From: S5-327 sp965116015
GTDB taxonomy: Bacteria; Chloroflexota; Dehalococcoidia; Lucifugimonadales; Australimonadaceae
Direction of reading: 5' to 3'
DNA length: 64,000 bases
Assembly: GCA_965116015.1 (NCBI GenBank)
Contig: OZ220477.1
Span: 1,736,001 to 1,800,000 of the forward strand
A program made the position numbers and the translations under genes. The notes beneath the pieces were generated by a model. That model was not told where the DNA came from. It was given only the letters and a program-made list of their open reading frames with translations, and ran no database searches. Of this stretch, positions 18,741 to 26,619 are shown piece by piece. The stretch's first letter is position 1, and each line of letters begins with the position of its first letter.

Positions 18741-21233
18741 TCACGATTTCCAGCCCCTGAGACGGAGACTGTTCGTCACCACCGACACCGAGCTTGCCGC
18801 CATCGCCAGCGCGGCCAGCATCGGGTTGAGGAAGCCGCTGTCTCCCAGCAGCCAGCGCCATCCCTCCGGAACGCCGGACGCTCCGAACACGAGATAGAGC
18901 GCCCCGGCGGCAACCGGAATAAGCAGCGTGTTGTACCCGAACGCCCACACGAGATTCTGCCTGATCGTGCGCACCGTCGCCCTCGACAGCCGGATCGCCC
19001 CTGCAACCGACCGCACATCCGAGCCCATCAGCACGATGTCCGCCGACTCCAGCGCGACATCCGTTCCCGCGCCAATGGCAATCCCAACGTCCGCCTGCGC
19101 GAGCGCGGGAGCGTCATTGACGCCGTCGCCAACCATCGCCACGCGTTTCCCTTCGTCTTGCAGCCGCCGCGCCTCCGCCGCCTTGTCGCCGGGCAGCGCC
19201 TCGGCCGCCACTCTGCGAATGCCAAGTTGCCGCGCGATGGCGTTCGCCGTTGCCCGGTTGTCGCCCGACAGCATCGCCGCCTCAATGCCCATCGCATCCA
19301 GCAGCCGCACCGCCTCCGCCGACTCCGGGCGCACCGTGTCGGCGACGCCCAGCAGCCCGATGAGAGCGTCGCCCCGGAGCACGACGATAGGCGTAACGCC
19401 GCGCTCCGCCATCGCCGCCGCCGCGGCGGTCAGCCGCTCGTTCACCTCGATGCCCGCCTGCCGCGCCAGCCCGAGGCTCCCCACCGTGATCGCGTCGAGC
19501 CCAACCAAGCCGCGCACGCCGAGTCCCGGCGCAGCCCGGAACTCCGACGCCGCAGGCGGTTCGACGCCTCGCGCGCGAGCCGCCTCGACCACCGCGACGG
19601 CGAGCGGATGCTCGCTGCGCGCCTCGACAGCGGCGGCCAGCGCGAGCAGCTCCTCGTCGCCTACTCCCTCGGCGATCACGTCCGTTACGCGCGGCCTGCC
19701 CTCCGTCAGCGTGCCGGTCTTGTCGAACAGCGCCACGTCAACTTTGCGGACCTGTTCGAGCGCCTCGGCGCTCCGGATAAGAACGCCGTTGCGCGCTCCC
19801 GCTCCAATGCCGACCATGATGGCCGTGGGGGCGGCAAGCCCAAGGGCGCAGGGACAAGCGACGATGAGCACCGCAATGGCGTTGAGCATAGCGCGCGTGA
19901 ATGCCGGCTCGGGGCCGAAGGCCCACCACAGGATGAACGTAAGAACCGCCGCCGTAACGACGCCCGGCACGAAGTACGACGCCACCGTGTCCGCCAGCCG
20001 CTGAACAGGCGCCCGCGAACCCTGCGCCTGCTGCACGAGCCGGACAATCTGCGCGAGCGCCGTCGCGGTCCCTACTTTCGTCGCCGCGACCGTAACGCTG
20101 CCCAGCGTATTCATCGTTCCGCCCGACACCGTCGAACCTGCTTCCTTCTCGGCAGGAACGCTCTCGCCAGTGAGCATCGACTCGTCGACGGCGGTCGCCC
20201 CCTCGAGAATGACGCCGTCGACAGGGATGCGCTCGCCAGGCCGGACAACGACGCGATCGCCGGGGACGACCTCGCTGGCGGGGATGCGTTCCTCAGCGCC
20301 GTTGCGCATCACGCTTGCGACGCGCGGCTGCAGGCCGATGATGGCGCGGATGGCCTCGGTCGCGCTGGCTTTGGCGCGCGCCTCCAGCAACCGCCCCACG
20401 AGAATCAGCGCGATAATCATCGCCGACGTGTCGAAGTACGTCTCGCGAGCGCCCCCAAGCACAGTGGCGACTAAGCTGTAGCCGTAGGCCGCCGACGAGC
20501 CGAGCGCAATGAGCGTGTTCATATTCGACGTGCGATGCAGCGCGGCGCTCCACGCGCTCGCGTAGAAGATGCGCGCCGCCCACAACTGCGTCGGCGTCGC
20601 CAGGATGAGCGCCGCGACATTCGCCCCCTGCGCGCCAAGCGCGCGCTCAATCGGCGGCAGCATAAGCGCCATGATTGCAGCGGCGCTCACGATGCTGAGC
20701 GCCGCGCGGCGACGAAGCCCCCGAATCTCCGCGCTCCGGGAGAGGCGCGCAAGCTCAGCGTCAACCTCCTCCGCTCCCGCGATCGTTGCCGCCTCGAACC
20801 CCGCGCTCGCCACCGCCTCCCGCAGATCGGTCTCCGTAACCGCTCCGGGAACAAGCGCGACCGACACCTGCTCGCCCGCCGTGTCTCCAACCGCCGAGAG
20901 CACGGCGTCGACAGCCAGGAGCGCCGCCTCGACGCGCTTCGCCGCCGCCGGGTCGCTCAAGCCGGGAACGCTCAGCAGCGCCTGATGAGACGCCATGCCG
21001 TAGCCTGCGCCGCGCACAGCGTCGCGCATCGCGGCGATGCGCTCCCGCCCCGGCGCGAACGTAACCGCCGCCGTTTCGGTCGCAAGGCTCACCGCAACAT
21101 CGACCACCCCGTCGACGCGCTCGAGCGCGTCGGAAACCGAGCCTACGCAAGCGGCGCACGTCATCCCCTCGATGGGCAGGACTACGCGCCGCTGCTCCTG
21201 CATCCCCGCTTCTCTGGATTCAACAGCAGCCAT
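18741..21233 (-). CDS. copA: Copper-translocating P1B-type ATPase
   Basis: An 830-residue P-type ATPase pumping Cu(I) across the membrane. The first HMA domain has MTCAAC (about residues 24-29). A second HMA-like repeat (about 85-150) has lost its CxxC. Core motifs are present: TGES in the actuator, the transmembrane CPC in LIVACPCALGLAAPTA, the phosphorylation site DKTGT, the HP motif in SEHPLA, and GDGVNDAPALAQADVG. The membrane pair near the end has NQNLVWAFGYN-like and SSVSVVTNSLRL residues typical of class IB-1. A second ATG at 21203 is an alternative start. It is followed by the YHS protein. Confidence 0.93.
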   Translation of the reverse strand: MAAVESREAGMQEQRRVVLPIEGMTCAACVGSVSDALERVDGVVDVAVSLATETAAVTFAPGRERIAAMRDAVRGAGYGMASHQALLSVPGLSDPAAAKRVEAALLAVDAVLSAVGDTAGEQVSVALVPGAVTETDLREAVASAGFEAATIAGAEEVDAELARLSRSAEIRGLRRRAALSIVSAAAIMALMLPPIERALGAQGANVAALILATPTQLWAARIFYASAWSAALHRTSNMNTLIALGSSAAYGYSLVATVLGGARETYFDTSAMIIALILVGRLLEARAKASATEAIRAIIGLQPRVASVMRNGAEERIPASEVVPGDRVVVRPGERIPVDGVILEGATAVDESMLTGESVPAEKEAGSTVSGGTMNTLGSVTVAATKVGTATALAQIVRLVQQAQGSRAPVQRLADTVASYFVPGVVTAAVLTFILWWAFGPEPAFTRAMLNAIAVLIVACPCALGLAAPTAIMVGIGAGARNGVLIRSAEALEQVRKVDVALFDKTGTLTEGRPRVTDVIAEGVGDEELLALAAAVEARSEHPLAVAVVEAARARGVEPPAASEFRAAPGLGVRGLVGLDAITVGSLGLARQAGIEVNERLTAAAAAMAERGVTPIVVLRGDALIGLLGVADTVRPESAEAVRLLDAMGIEAAMLSGDNRATANAIARQLGIRRVAAEALPGDKAAEARRLQDEGKRVAMVGDGVNDAPALAQADVGIAIGAGTDVALESADIVLMGSDVRSVAGAIRLSRATVRTIRQNLVWAFGYNTLLIPVAAGALYLVFGASGVPEGWRWLLGDSGFLNPMLAALAMAASSVSVVTNSLRLRGWKS

Positions 21234-21363
21234 ACGCCAAGGATATACTCTGGCGGCCTCCTCCTATCAGTTCCCCCGTGCCGCCATACGCCCGCGATTC
21301 ACTTTCCCTGGCGCCCGCCGCGATCGAGAACTGCTACGTTTATGTGGTGGATCGCCTGCTCCG

Positions 21364-21597
21364 ATGAGTTCAACCACAGCCATAGCAATCGTCCTGATGG
21401 CGGGGCTGGCAGCCGCAGCCGCCGTCTCAGTCGCCGCCGCTATGCTCACTCCGCTGCCCTGGTGGAGCGGGCTGCTGTTGCTCGCGGCTCTCGACGCCGC
21501 GCTGCTGCTCTGGGCGCGCGCGCGGCTCAATTCCGCCGTGCGCAAGTCCGCCGCGCGCAAGAACTCCGCAAAGGGCGCGCCTCCGCAGAGCGCCTAG
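21364..21597 (+). CDS. Small hypothetical membrane protein
   Basis: A 77-residue protein I do not recognise. It has two hydrophobic segments (about residues 4-29 and 33-50: AIAIVLMAGLAAAAAVSVAA and WWSGLLLLAALDAALLLWA) and a basic tail rich in Lys, Arg, Ala and Ser (about 51-77). It lies divergent from copA; its stop overlaps the stop of the convergent pspAB gene through a shared CTAG. The upstream region has no convincing Shine-Dalgarno sequence. It is probably a real small membrane protein given its composition, but it could be a chance frame. Confidence 0.45.
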   Translation: MSSTTAIAIVLMAGLAAAAAVSVAAAMLTPLPWWSGLLLLAALDAALLLWARARLNSAVRKSAARKNSAKGAPPQSA

Positions 21598-22157
21598 ATG
21601 GGCATCCCCCAAACGGGATACCACTCCTTGATGTCGCTCGACGTAGGCAGCTCAGGGCGGCTAGCCTTCTCCATCCACAGCTCGAGCTCGTGGTCGCGCT
21701 CCCCCTCGCCCTCCTCAGCGGGCGCAAACGGCGTGAAGGCGCGGATGCGCGGCTGATACACCCAGTAGATCTTCCGCTCGTTCCACCGAAAGGGGTACGC
21801 GGCGGCAAGCAATCGCGGGCCGAGACCTGCCCGCGCGAGGGCCTCCCCCACTGCGCGCGTCGACGCCGCCAGCTCGGTCAGCCCCTCGGCGCTGACAATC
21901 ACCCACGGATGCGGACTCTCGCTGCTATCGAGAACAGCGCGCCACTTGGCGAGCGGCGGCGAGAGCCCGAATAGCGCGCGTTCGATCTCGGCGTTGGCCT
22001 GTGGAGCGGTCTGGTCGGGACTTGGGCGCACCAGAATGCCGGCCTCGCCCGTCGTGAACGTGTCGAGCACGCCCTCGAGCGTCTGCGCGGCGGCTCCCAT
22101 CGCCTGATTCGCTTCGGCCCAGTCGCCACGGCGTCGATTGGAGAGGAACCTGCACAT
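21594..22157 (-). CDS. PspAB-like protein (PspA-associated)
   Basis: A 187-residue soluble protein. Its ending, RAFTPFAPAEEGEGERDHEL followed at the very end by EWYPVWGMPI, resembles what I recall of actinobacterial PspAB proteins, which end in a similar WFPVWG motif. PspAB genes are usually found beside htpX and PspA-type membrane-stress genes. Here the start lies four bases after the htpX stop on the same strand, so the two are very probably translationally coupled. The molecular role of PspAB is unknown. The match is from memory of motifs and position; a profile search would settle it. Confidence 0.65.
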   Translation of the reverse strand: MCRFLSNRRRGDWAEANQAMGAAAQTLEGVLDTFTTGEAGILVRPSPDQTAPQANAEIERALFGLSPPLAKWRAVLDSSESPHPWVIVSAEGLTELAASTRAVGEALARAGLGPRLLAAAYPFRWNERKIYWVYQPRIRAFTPFAPAEEGEGERDHELELWMEKASRPELPTSSDIKEWYPVWGMPI

Positions 22158-22161
22158 AGAG

Positions 22162-23061
22162 CTAAACCCTGAATTGCAGAGCTCTTTCGATTTCGAGCAA
22201 CCGGGCTATGCGCTTCTGCATCGGGGGATGCGACGCGAACAGGCTGGCGAAACCGTCTCCCACAGCCGGCATAATGAAGAACGCGTTCATCGTTTCGGCG
22301 CGGCGCAGATCCTGCTTCGGCGCCATCGTCAGCGCCGAACTGAGCCGTTGCAGTGCGCTTGCCAGATCCCGCGGCCTGCCGGTGAGGATAGCCGCTCCCC
22401 TATCCGCCGCGTATTCCCGGTAGCGGGAGAGCGCGAGCACGAGCAGATTGCTGACCAGCCACACGATGGCGGTAACGATCCAGGCAATCATAATGTAGCT
22501 CCCTCCGGAGTCGCGGCTCCTGCCTAGGCCTCCGAAGAACGACGAGAGCATAAAGAACGTCATCAGCGAGGAGGCCACCACGGAGAAGAAGCTGGCGTAC
22601 GTCATCACCTGCACGTCGCGCGAGGCGATGTGGCTGATCTCGTGCGCGAGCACGCCCTCCAGCTCGCGCTCGTCCAGCACGCTCAGCAGTCCGGTCGTCA
22701 CCGCCACAGCGGCAGCCTTCTGACTGCGTCCCGTCGCGAAAGCGTTCGGGACGCCCATCTGGGAGATCGCGACTTTGGGCTTGGGAATCCCTGCGGCTAG
22801 CGCGAGCCGGTCGACCATCGCGTGAAGCTGCGGCGCCTCCTCCGGCGTCGTCACTTTCGCGCGCATCGACACAAGCACGAGCTTGTCGGCGAAATAGAAC
22901 TGTATGAGCACGAACGCGGCGACCACCGCCAGCATGATTCCGGCGCCGGCTACGTTCACGATGAAGTACACGAAGAACCCGTAAACGAGCCCCAGCAGCA
23001 GCATGGTGACAGCCATGCGCATCCGCAGCCCCCCATCGCGCTCCAGTTTGCGTGGCTGCAT
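22162..23061 (-). CDS. htpX: Zinc metalloprotease HtpX
   Basis: A membrane-bound M48 protease for quality control of membrane proteins. It has 299 residues from the ATG at 23061; a GTG at 23064 and a TTG at 23070 are other possible starts, all just downstream of GGGAGG. Two amino-terminal transmembrane helices (about 15-55), then MGVPNAFATGRSQKAAAVAV, the zinc site HEISH and the third ligand region in SRYREYAADRGAA are visible; two further hydrophobic segments lie between. SHPPMQKRIARL near the end is typical of HtpX. It forms a pair with the downstream pspAB-like gene. Confidence 0.93.
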   Translation of the reverse strand: MQPRKLERDGGLRMRMAVTMLLLGLVYGFFVYFIVNVAGAGIMLAVVAAFVLIQFYFADKLVLVSMRAKVTTPEEAPQLHAMVDRLALAAGIPKPKVAISQMGVPNAFATGRSQKAAAVAVTTGLLSVLDERELEGVLAHEISHIASRDVQVMTYASFFSVVASSLMTFFMLSSFFGGLGRSRDSGGSYIMIAWIVTAIVWLVSNLLVLALSRYREYAADRGAAILTGRPRDLASALQRLSSALTMAPKQDLRRAETMNAFFIMPAVGDGFASLFASHPPMQKRIARLLEIERALQFRV

Positions 23062-23124
23062 CACGAGCAATACCTCCCTGCGAACCGCCCCTTAATCATA
23101 CCGGATTACCGCGCGGCGCGCCCG

Positions 23125-24312
23125 TTAGCCAGCGGCAAGCCGCTCGTACGCCGCGCGGAAGCCAGGAGCGGCGCCCTCAAGCGCGCGCTGCTCCACACAG
23201 TAAGAGATGCGGAAGTAGCCCGGCATCCCGAATCCCCGCCCCGGCACGACAAGAACTCCCTCGCGCTGCAACGCCTCAACGAGCCGCATCTCGTCGGCCG
23301 CCGGCGACTCCGGAAACAGGTAGAAGGCGCCCTCCGGCTTGCGCGCGCGATAGCCCGCCGATGTGAGCGTGTCGTACAGATAATCGCGCTTCGCCTGGTA
23401 ATCGCTCACGTCGACCGTAACATCCTGCAGCCGCCGAACGATGCGCTGCATCATCGCCGGCGCGTTGACGAACCCGAGCGTCCGGTTGCAGAACGCGAGC
23501 GCGTCCATCAGCTCATTGCGCTCCGGGCAGTCCGGATGAACGGCAATGTAGCCGATGCGTTCGCCTGGCAGCGCGAGATCCTTGGCGTGCGAGGAAACGG
23601 TGACAACCCGCTCGTACGTATGCTGCGGGAACGGATACGACAGCCCGTCGTAGATGAGCTTGCGGTAGGGCTCGTCGCTGACGAGATGAATCTCCGCGCC
23701 AGTCTCATCGCTCTTGCGCCGCAGTACATCGACGATGTCGGCGATAAGCGACTGCGGGTAAACGGCCCCAGACGGATTATTCGGGGAGTTGAGGATGACG
23801 AGCTTGGCGCGCGGCGTGAGCTTGCGCTCGAGATCCGCAACGTCTGGGGCGAAATTGCTGTCGCAGCCGACGACCACTGGGCTGGCCCCGTGATTCGCCG
23901 CGTAGAACAGATACTCCGCGAAGTACGGCGTGAAGATGAGCGCCTCGTCGCCCGGGTCGCAGAGCGCATGGATAACGACGTTCAGCGCGCCTGCCGCCCC
24001 GACGGTCATCATCACGTGCTCAGCCTCGTAGGCCAAGCCTGTCTCCGAAGAGAGCGCAGCGGCGACGGCGGCGCGCGTTTCGGCGTAGCCGGCGTTGGGC
24101 ATATAGCGGTGCGCTCCAGACGGCGGCGCGTCGGCAAGCCGCCGCAACTCGTCGAAGAATCCGGCGGGGGGCTCGACAACCGGGTTGCCGAGCGAAAGGT
24201 CGAACACGTTCTCCTCGCCGCGCTCGCGCTTGAGGGCGACGCCTAGTTCGAACATCCGGCGGATCCACGAGCTGTTCTCCATGTTCTCGCGAACATTCGC
24301 CGCTATAGCCAT
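23125..24312 (-). CDS. Class I/II PLP-dependent aminotransferase
   Basis: A 395-residue fold-type I aminotransferase. The PLP lysine is in SSHAKDLALPGERIGY; other family marks are LSLGNPVVEPP, NSPNNPSGAVY, VSDEPYRKLIYDG and the final arginine in YFRISYCVE. The ATG at 24312 has AGGAGGG five bases upstream and beats an ATG 17 codons earlier. The amino acid used is uncertain: aspartate, aromatic and branched acids are all possible in this group. It is a single gene with no pathway neighbours. Confidence 0.88.
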   Translation of the reverse strand: MAIAANVRENMENSSWIRRMFELGVALKRERGEENVFDLSLGNPVVEPPAGFFDELRRLADAPPSGAHRYMPNAGYAETRAAVAAALSSETGLAYEAEHVMMTVGAAGALNVVIHALCDPGDEALIFTPYFAEYLFYAANHGASPVVVGCDSNFAPDVADLERKLTPRAKLVILNSPNNPSGAVYPQSLIADIVDVLRRKSDETGAEIHLVSDEPYRKLIYDGLSYPFPQHTYERVVTVSSHAKDLALPGERIGYIAVHPDCPERNELMDALAFCNRTLGFVNAPAMMQRIVRRLQDVTVDVSDYQAKRDYLYDTLTSAGYRARKPEGAFYLFPESPAADEMRLVEALQREGVLVVPGRGFGMPGYFRISYCVEQRALEGAAPGFRAAYERLAAG

Positions 24313-24417
24313 AACATCCCTCCTGATCGCCGCGCCGAGGATAGCAGCGGCTGCGCTCCGCAACCCCAGACACTCCTGCTACCATAACGAAATCCACTTC
24401 ACCGCCTGGAGTAGTCC

Positions 24418-24669
24418 ATGCTCGCGCAGACAGGGAAACGCTTCGAGTGCGCGGAACTCGGCGCTCAGTACATGATCACGAAGGGGGGCGACGCCGAACT
24501 GTCGTGCGCTCCCGCCGAAAGCGGCGAGGGCGACCAGCTTGGCAAGCGCTACCAGGACGAAGAGAGCGGCGTGATGGCGCTCTGCATCAAGGCCGGCTCA
24601 TCGCGCATCCTGTGCAACGGACGCCCTATGACGATGCTCGCGCCCAAGACTCTGCCCTCGTCGGACTAG
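24418..24669 (+). CDS. Small cysteine-containing protein, tandem degenerate desulforedoxin-like repeats
   Basis: An 83-residue protein with two related halves: GKRFECAELGAQYMITKGG...LSC and GKRYQDEESGVMALCIKAG...ILCNGRPM. Each resembles a desulforedoxin/zinc-ribbon unit (YxCxxCG...CC-x-PM), but the cysteine pairs are incomplete: one plus one in the first half, and two separate cysteines in the second. The tail MLAPKTLPSSD is of the kind found after such units. GGAG lies seven bases before the ATG. The function is unknown; metal binding by the four cysteines together, or loss of it, are both possible. Confidence 0.6.
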   Translation: MLAQTGKRFECAELGAQYMITKGGDAELSCAPAESGEGDQLGKRYQDEESGVMALCIKAGSSRILCNGRPMTMLAPKTLPSSD

Positions 24670-24740
24670 CTCCCCGTCGAACTGCCGCTCCGCCGCCGCT
24701 ACGCCTCCCACAAGGCGTCCGCCGCGCGAACACGAACGGG

Positions 24741-25196
24741 CTACCCGCTCTTCATCCACTCGTAAAGGTAGTAGCGCTCCCTCGTCATGCCGAGGGACTC
24801 GTACACGCGCTGAGCGCGGACGTTGCCCTGCTCTACATACAGCCGGATGCCAACGAGCTCGGGAGACTGCTCGACCTGTCGCCGGAAGTGGTCGTAGAGC
24901 GCCGTGAACGCCCCCTGCCGCCGAGCCTCAGGCCGAACGTACACCGAATGCGCCCACAGAACCGTGCCGCCTCGCCAATCGCTCCACTCGGGAACCGTCA
25001 TCAGCATCCCGACGGGGCCATCCTCCGATTCAGCGATCCAGTACTCCGCAGGGACCGCGCCCTCGAGCACAGCGCGGACGCCTCTTTCAAGCGCGGCGGC
25101 GTCGAGCTCCAACCCCTCGCTCTCAATGGCCATCCGCTGCTGGAATTCGACGATGAGCGGAAGCTCGTCAGGCGTCGCGCGGCGAACGTTATGGAT
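24741..25196 (-). CDS. GNAT family N-acetyltransferase with probable ATC start
   Basis: An acetyl-CoA-dependent acetyltransferase. The acetyl-CoA loop is RPEARRQGAFTALYDHF, and the later EQGNVRAQRVYESLGM helix is standard GNAT. The first ATG (25133) would give 130 residues and cut off the first strand and helix, yet in-frame translation upstream reads HNVRRATPDELPLIVEFQQR, exactly the usual GNAT amino end. No ATG, GTG or TTG exists between this and the in-frame stop of the upstream gene. An ATC at 25196 sits four bases after AGGGGAG, so I place the start there (151 residues). It follows the IscA-like gene. The substrate is unknown. Confidence 0.75.
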   Translation of the reverse strand: MHNVRRATPDELPLIVEFQQRMAIESEGLELDAAALERGVRAVLEGAVPAEYWIAESEDGPVGMLMTVPEWSDWRGGTVLWAHSVYVRPEARRQGAFTALYDHFRRQVEQSPELVGIRLYVEQGNVRAQRVYESLGMTRERYYLYEWMKSG

Positions 25197-25205
25197 GAGG
25201 CTCCC

Positions 25206-25547
25206 CTAGTGGCCGCAGCCGCAGCCGCCATTGCCGCAAGCGCAACCGCCTCCGCCGGAGGAAGCGATGTTGGGATTCTCAATCACGAACCCGCTGCGCA
25301 TCAGCCCCTCGGAGTAGTCGATGGAGGCGCCGTACAGAAGCGACGCGCTCTCGTTGTCCGCGATGACGCGGATGCTGGACTCGTGGAGCACCTCGTCGTC
25401 GTCCTCCATATCGTCCTCAAGCGAGAGCATATACTGCGCGCCCTGCGGGTTGGGAACAACGACGACTCGGAGAGCGGCCTCGGGCTGCCCCTCTTCGGCG
25501 AGGATCTCGGCGAGCTTCTCCGCCGCAAGATCGGTTACATTAATCAT
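25206..25547 (-). CDS. HesB/IscA-family iron-sulfur cluster protein, variant
   Basis: A 113-residue A-type Fe-S carrier-like protein: INVTDLAAEKLAEIL at the start, GASIDYSEGLMRSGFVIENPN in the second half (family: DY.. .l.gsGF.i.NPNA). Of the three cysteines that normally hold the cluster, the first is missing (PNPQGAQYML where GGCSGxxY is usual). The end, after SSGGGG, is rich in glycine and cysteine (CACGNGGCGCG) and holds four cysteines instead of the usual CGC. A true ATG with GAGGCCC upstream is seen at 25547. It is followed by the GNAT gene. Cluster transfer or metal storage are possible roles. Confidence 0.8.
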   Translation of the reverse strand: MINVTDLAAEKLAEILAEEGQPEAALRVVVVPNPQGAQYMLSLEDDMEDDDEVLHESSIRVIADNESASLLYGASIDYSEGLMRSGFVIENPNIASSGGGGCACGNGGCGCGH

Positions 25548-25648
25548 CGGGGGCCTCCTTAGCCGCCTGTGGCGCTGCGCGTACGCAGGCTAGCGCCGGC
25601 GCAGAGAAAGCGTCAAGGCGCGCCCCGGCCAAGCTCCTCCTCTGTACG

Positions 25649-25678
25649 TTGTCAGCGGCAAGAGCCGCCGGGTAGAAT
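25649..25678 (+). promoter_or_regulatory. Promoter of the Lrp/AsnC gene
   Basis: TTGTCA at 25649-25654 and TAGAAT at 25673-25678, 18 bases apart, 33 bases before the start of the regulator gene. It is close to consensus. Confidence 0.6.
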
Positions 25679-25710
25679 TTACATACGACCCACAGGAGCC
25701 ACGATGCAAG

Positions 25711-26184
25711 ATGATTGAGCTGGACGAATTCGACAGCCAACTGATTCGCTTGCTGCAGGACGACGGCCGGGCGTCGAACATCGAGCTCGCCCGCAGGATA
25801 GGCGTGAGCGAAGGCACCGTTCGCCGGCGGTTCCGCAACCTCGTCAAGGAGGAGGTCATTCGCGTCATCGCGATTCCCGACTACTCCAAGCTCGGGCGCG
25901 AGACATCGGCGCTCATCGGGCTGAAGGTGGAGCCGGCGTTCGTCGACACCGTCGCCGTCGAGCTATCGAAGATGGACGAGGTGCAGTACGCGGCGGTGAC
26001 GACAGGCGCTTACGATGTGTTCTGCCGCGTAGCGCTGGGATCGCCCCTCGAACTGTCGGACTTCCTTCGCAATCGCATCGGAGAGATTGAGGGCGTCAAA
26101 CGAAGCGAAACGTTCGTGAACCTCTCGATCAAGAAGAACAACGGCGGCCCCCTGCCGGCTGCGAGAGCCAACGGCGCAGGATAG
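25711..26184 (+). CDS. Lrp/AsnC family transcriptional regulator
   Basis: A 157-residue DNA-binding protein. The amino third is the AsnC helix-turn-helix (DEFDSQLIRLLQDDGR, then ELARRIGVSEGTVRRRFRNL). The rest is a RAM effector domain (LKVEPAFVDTVAVELSKM, VTTGAYDVFCRV). Such proteins sense amino acids or related ligands and form octamers. It has its own good promoter and is followed 117 bases later by the ferredoxin gene, which has a separate promoter. The divergent neighbour is the IscA-like gene; it may control that gene or itself, but no operator is evident. Confidence 0.92.
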   Translation: MIELDEFDSQLIRLLQDDGRASNIELARRIGVSEGTVRRRFRNLVKEEVIRVIAIPDYSKLGRETSALIGLKVEPAFVDTVAVELSKMDEVQYAAVTTGAYDVFCRVALGSPLELSDFLRNRIGEIEGVKRSETFVNLSIKKNNGGPLPAARANGAG

Positions 26185-26213
26185 ACAACCGTATTTCGCC
26201 GCTTGGGTTGGTC

Positions 26214-26222
26214 TGCTACACT
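26214..26222 (+). promoter_or_regulatory. Extended -10 element before the ferredoxin gene
   Basis: TG-C-TACACT at 26214-26222; no clear -35. It lies 80 bases before the ferredoxin start, implying a leader of about 70 bases. Confidence 0.35.
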
Positions 26223-26301
26223 AACCCCTGCGCTCCTGCGGCGCGAAGCAGAGAGAGCCAACCTAATCGGCTCTACACTACTTTGGAGGGGTTGCTCCAA
26301 G

Positions 26302-26538
26302 ATGGCATACATAATCTCCGAACCTTGCATCGACGTGAAAGACGCCTCCTGCGTCGACGTTTGCCCCGTCGACTGCATCTACGAAGGCGAGCGGATGTAC
26401 TACATCAACCCCGATGAGTGCATCGACTGCGCCGCCTGCGAGCCCGTCTGCCCTGTGGCGGCAATCTTCTCCGAAGACGCCCTTCCCGCCGATCAGGCGC
26501 GCTTCATCGAAATCAACAAGGAGCAGAGCGCTCCGTAA
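26302..26538 (+). CDS. 7Fe-type ferredoxin
   Basis: A 78-residue electron carrier. The first cysteine set, CIDVKDASCVDVCPVDC, has the C-x7-C-x3-C-x3-CP spacing of a [3Fe-4S]/[4Fe-4S] 7Fe ferredoxin, and the second, CIDCAACEPVCP, is a classical 4Fe-4S motif. It resembles FdxA-like ferredoxins of actinobacteria and Chloroflexota. GGAGGGG lies about 12 bases before the ATG. A strong terminator hairpin follows 18 bases after the stop, so it ends a transcription unit. It could serve oxidoreductases or heme-related enzymes; the neighbour across the terminator is HemQ-like. Confidence 0.92.
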   Translation: MAYIISEPCIDVKDASCVDVCPVDCIYEGERMYYINPDECIDCAACEPVCPVAAIFSEDALPADQARFIEINKEQSAP

Positions 26539-26556
26539 CTCTCCCACAGCCATTCC

Positions 26557-26592
26557 GAAAGGCGGAGTCGCTAGCGGCTCCGCCTTTCGTTT
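26557..26592. terminator. Intrinsic terminator between convergent ferredoxin and HemQ-like genes
   Basis: GAAAGGCGGAG at 26557-26567 pairs perfectly with CTCCGCCTTTC at 26578-26588 around a ten-base loop, followed by GTTT. It lies between stop codons of convergent genes and may serve both strands. Confidence 0.8.
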
Positions 26593-26619
26593 GCCCTGTC
26601 CCGACCCCGCATCCGCCCC

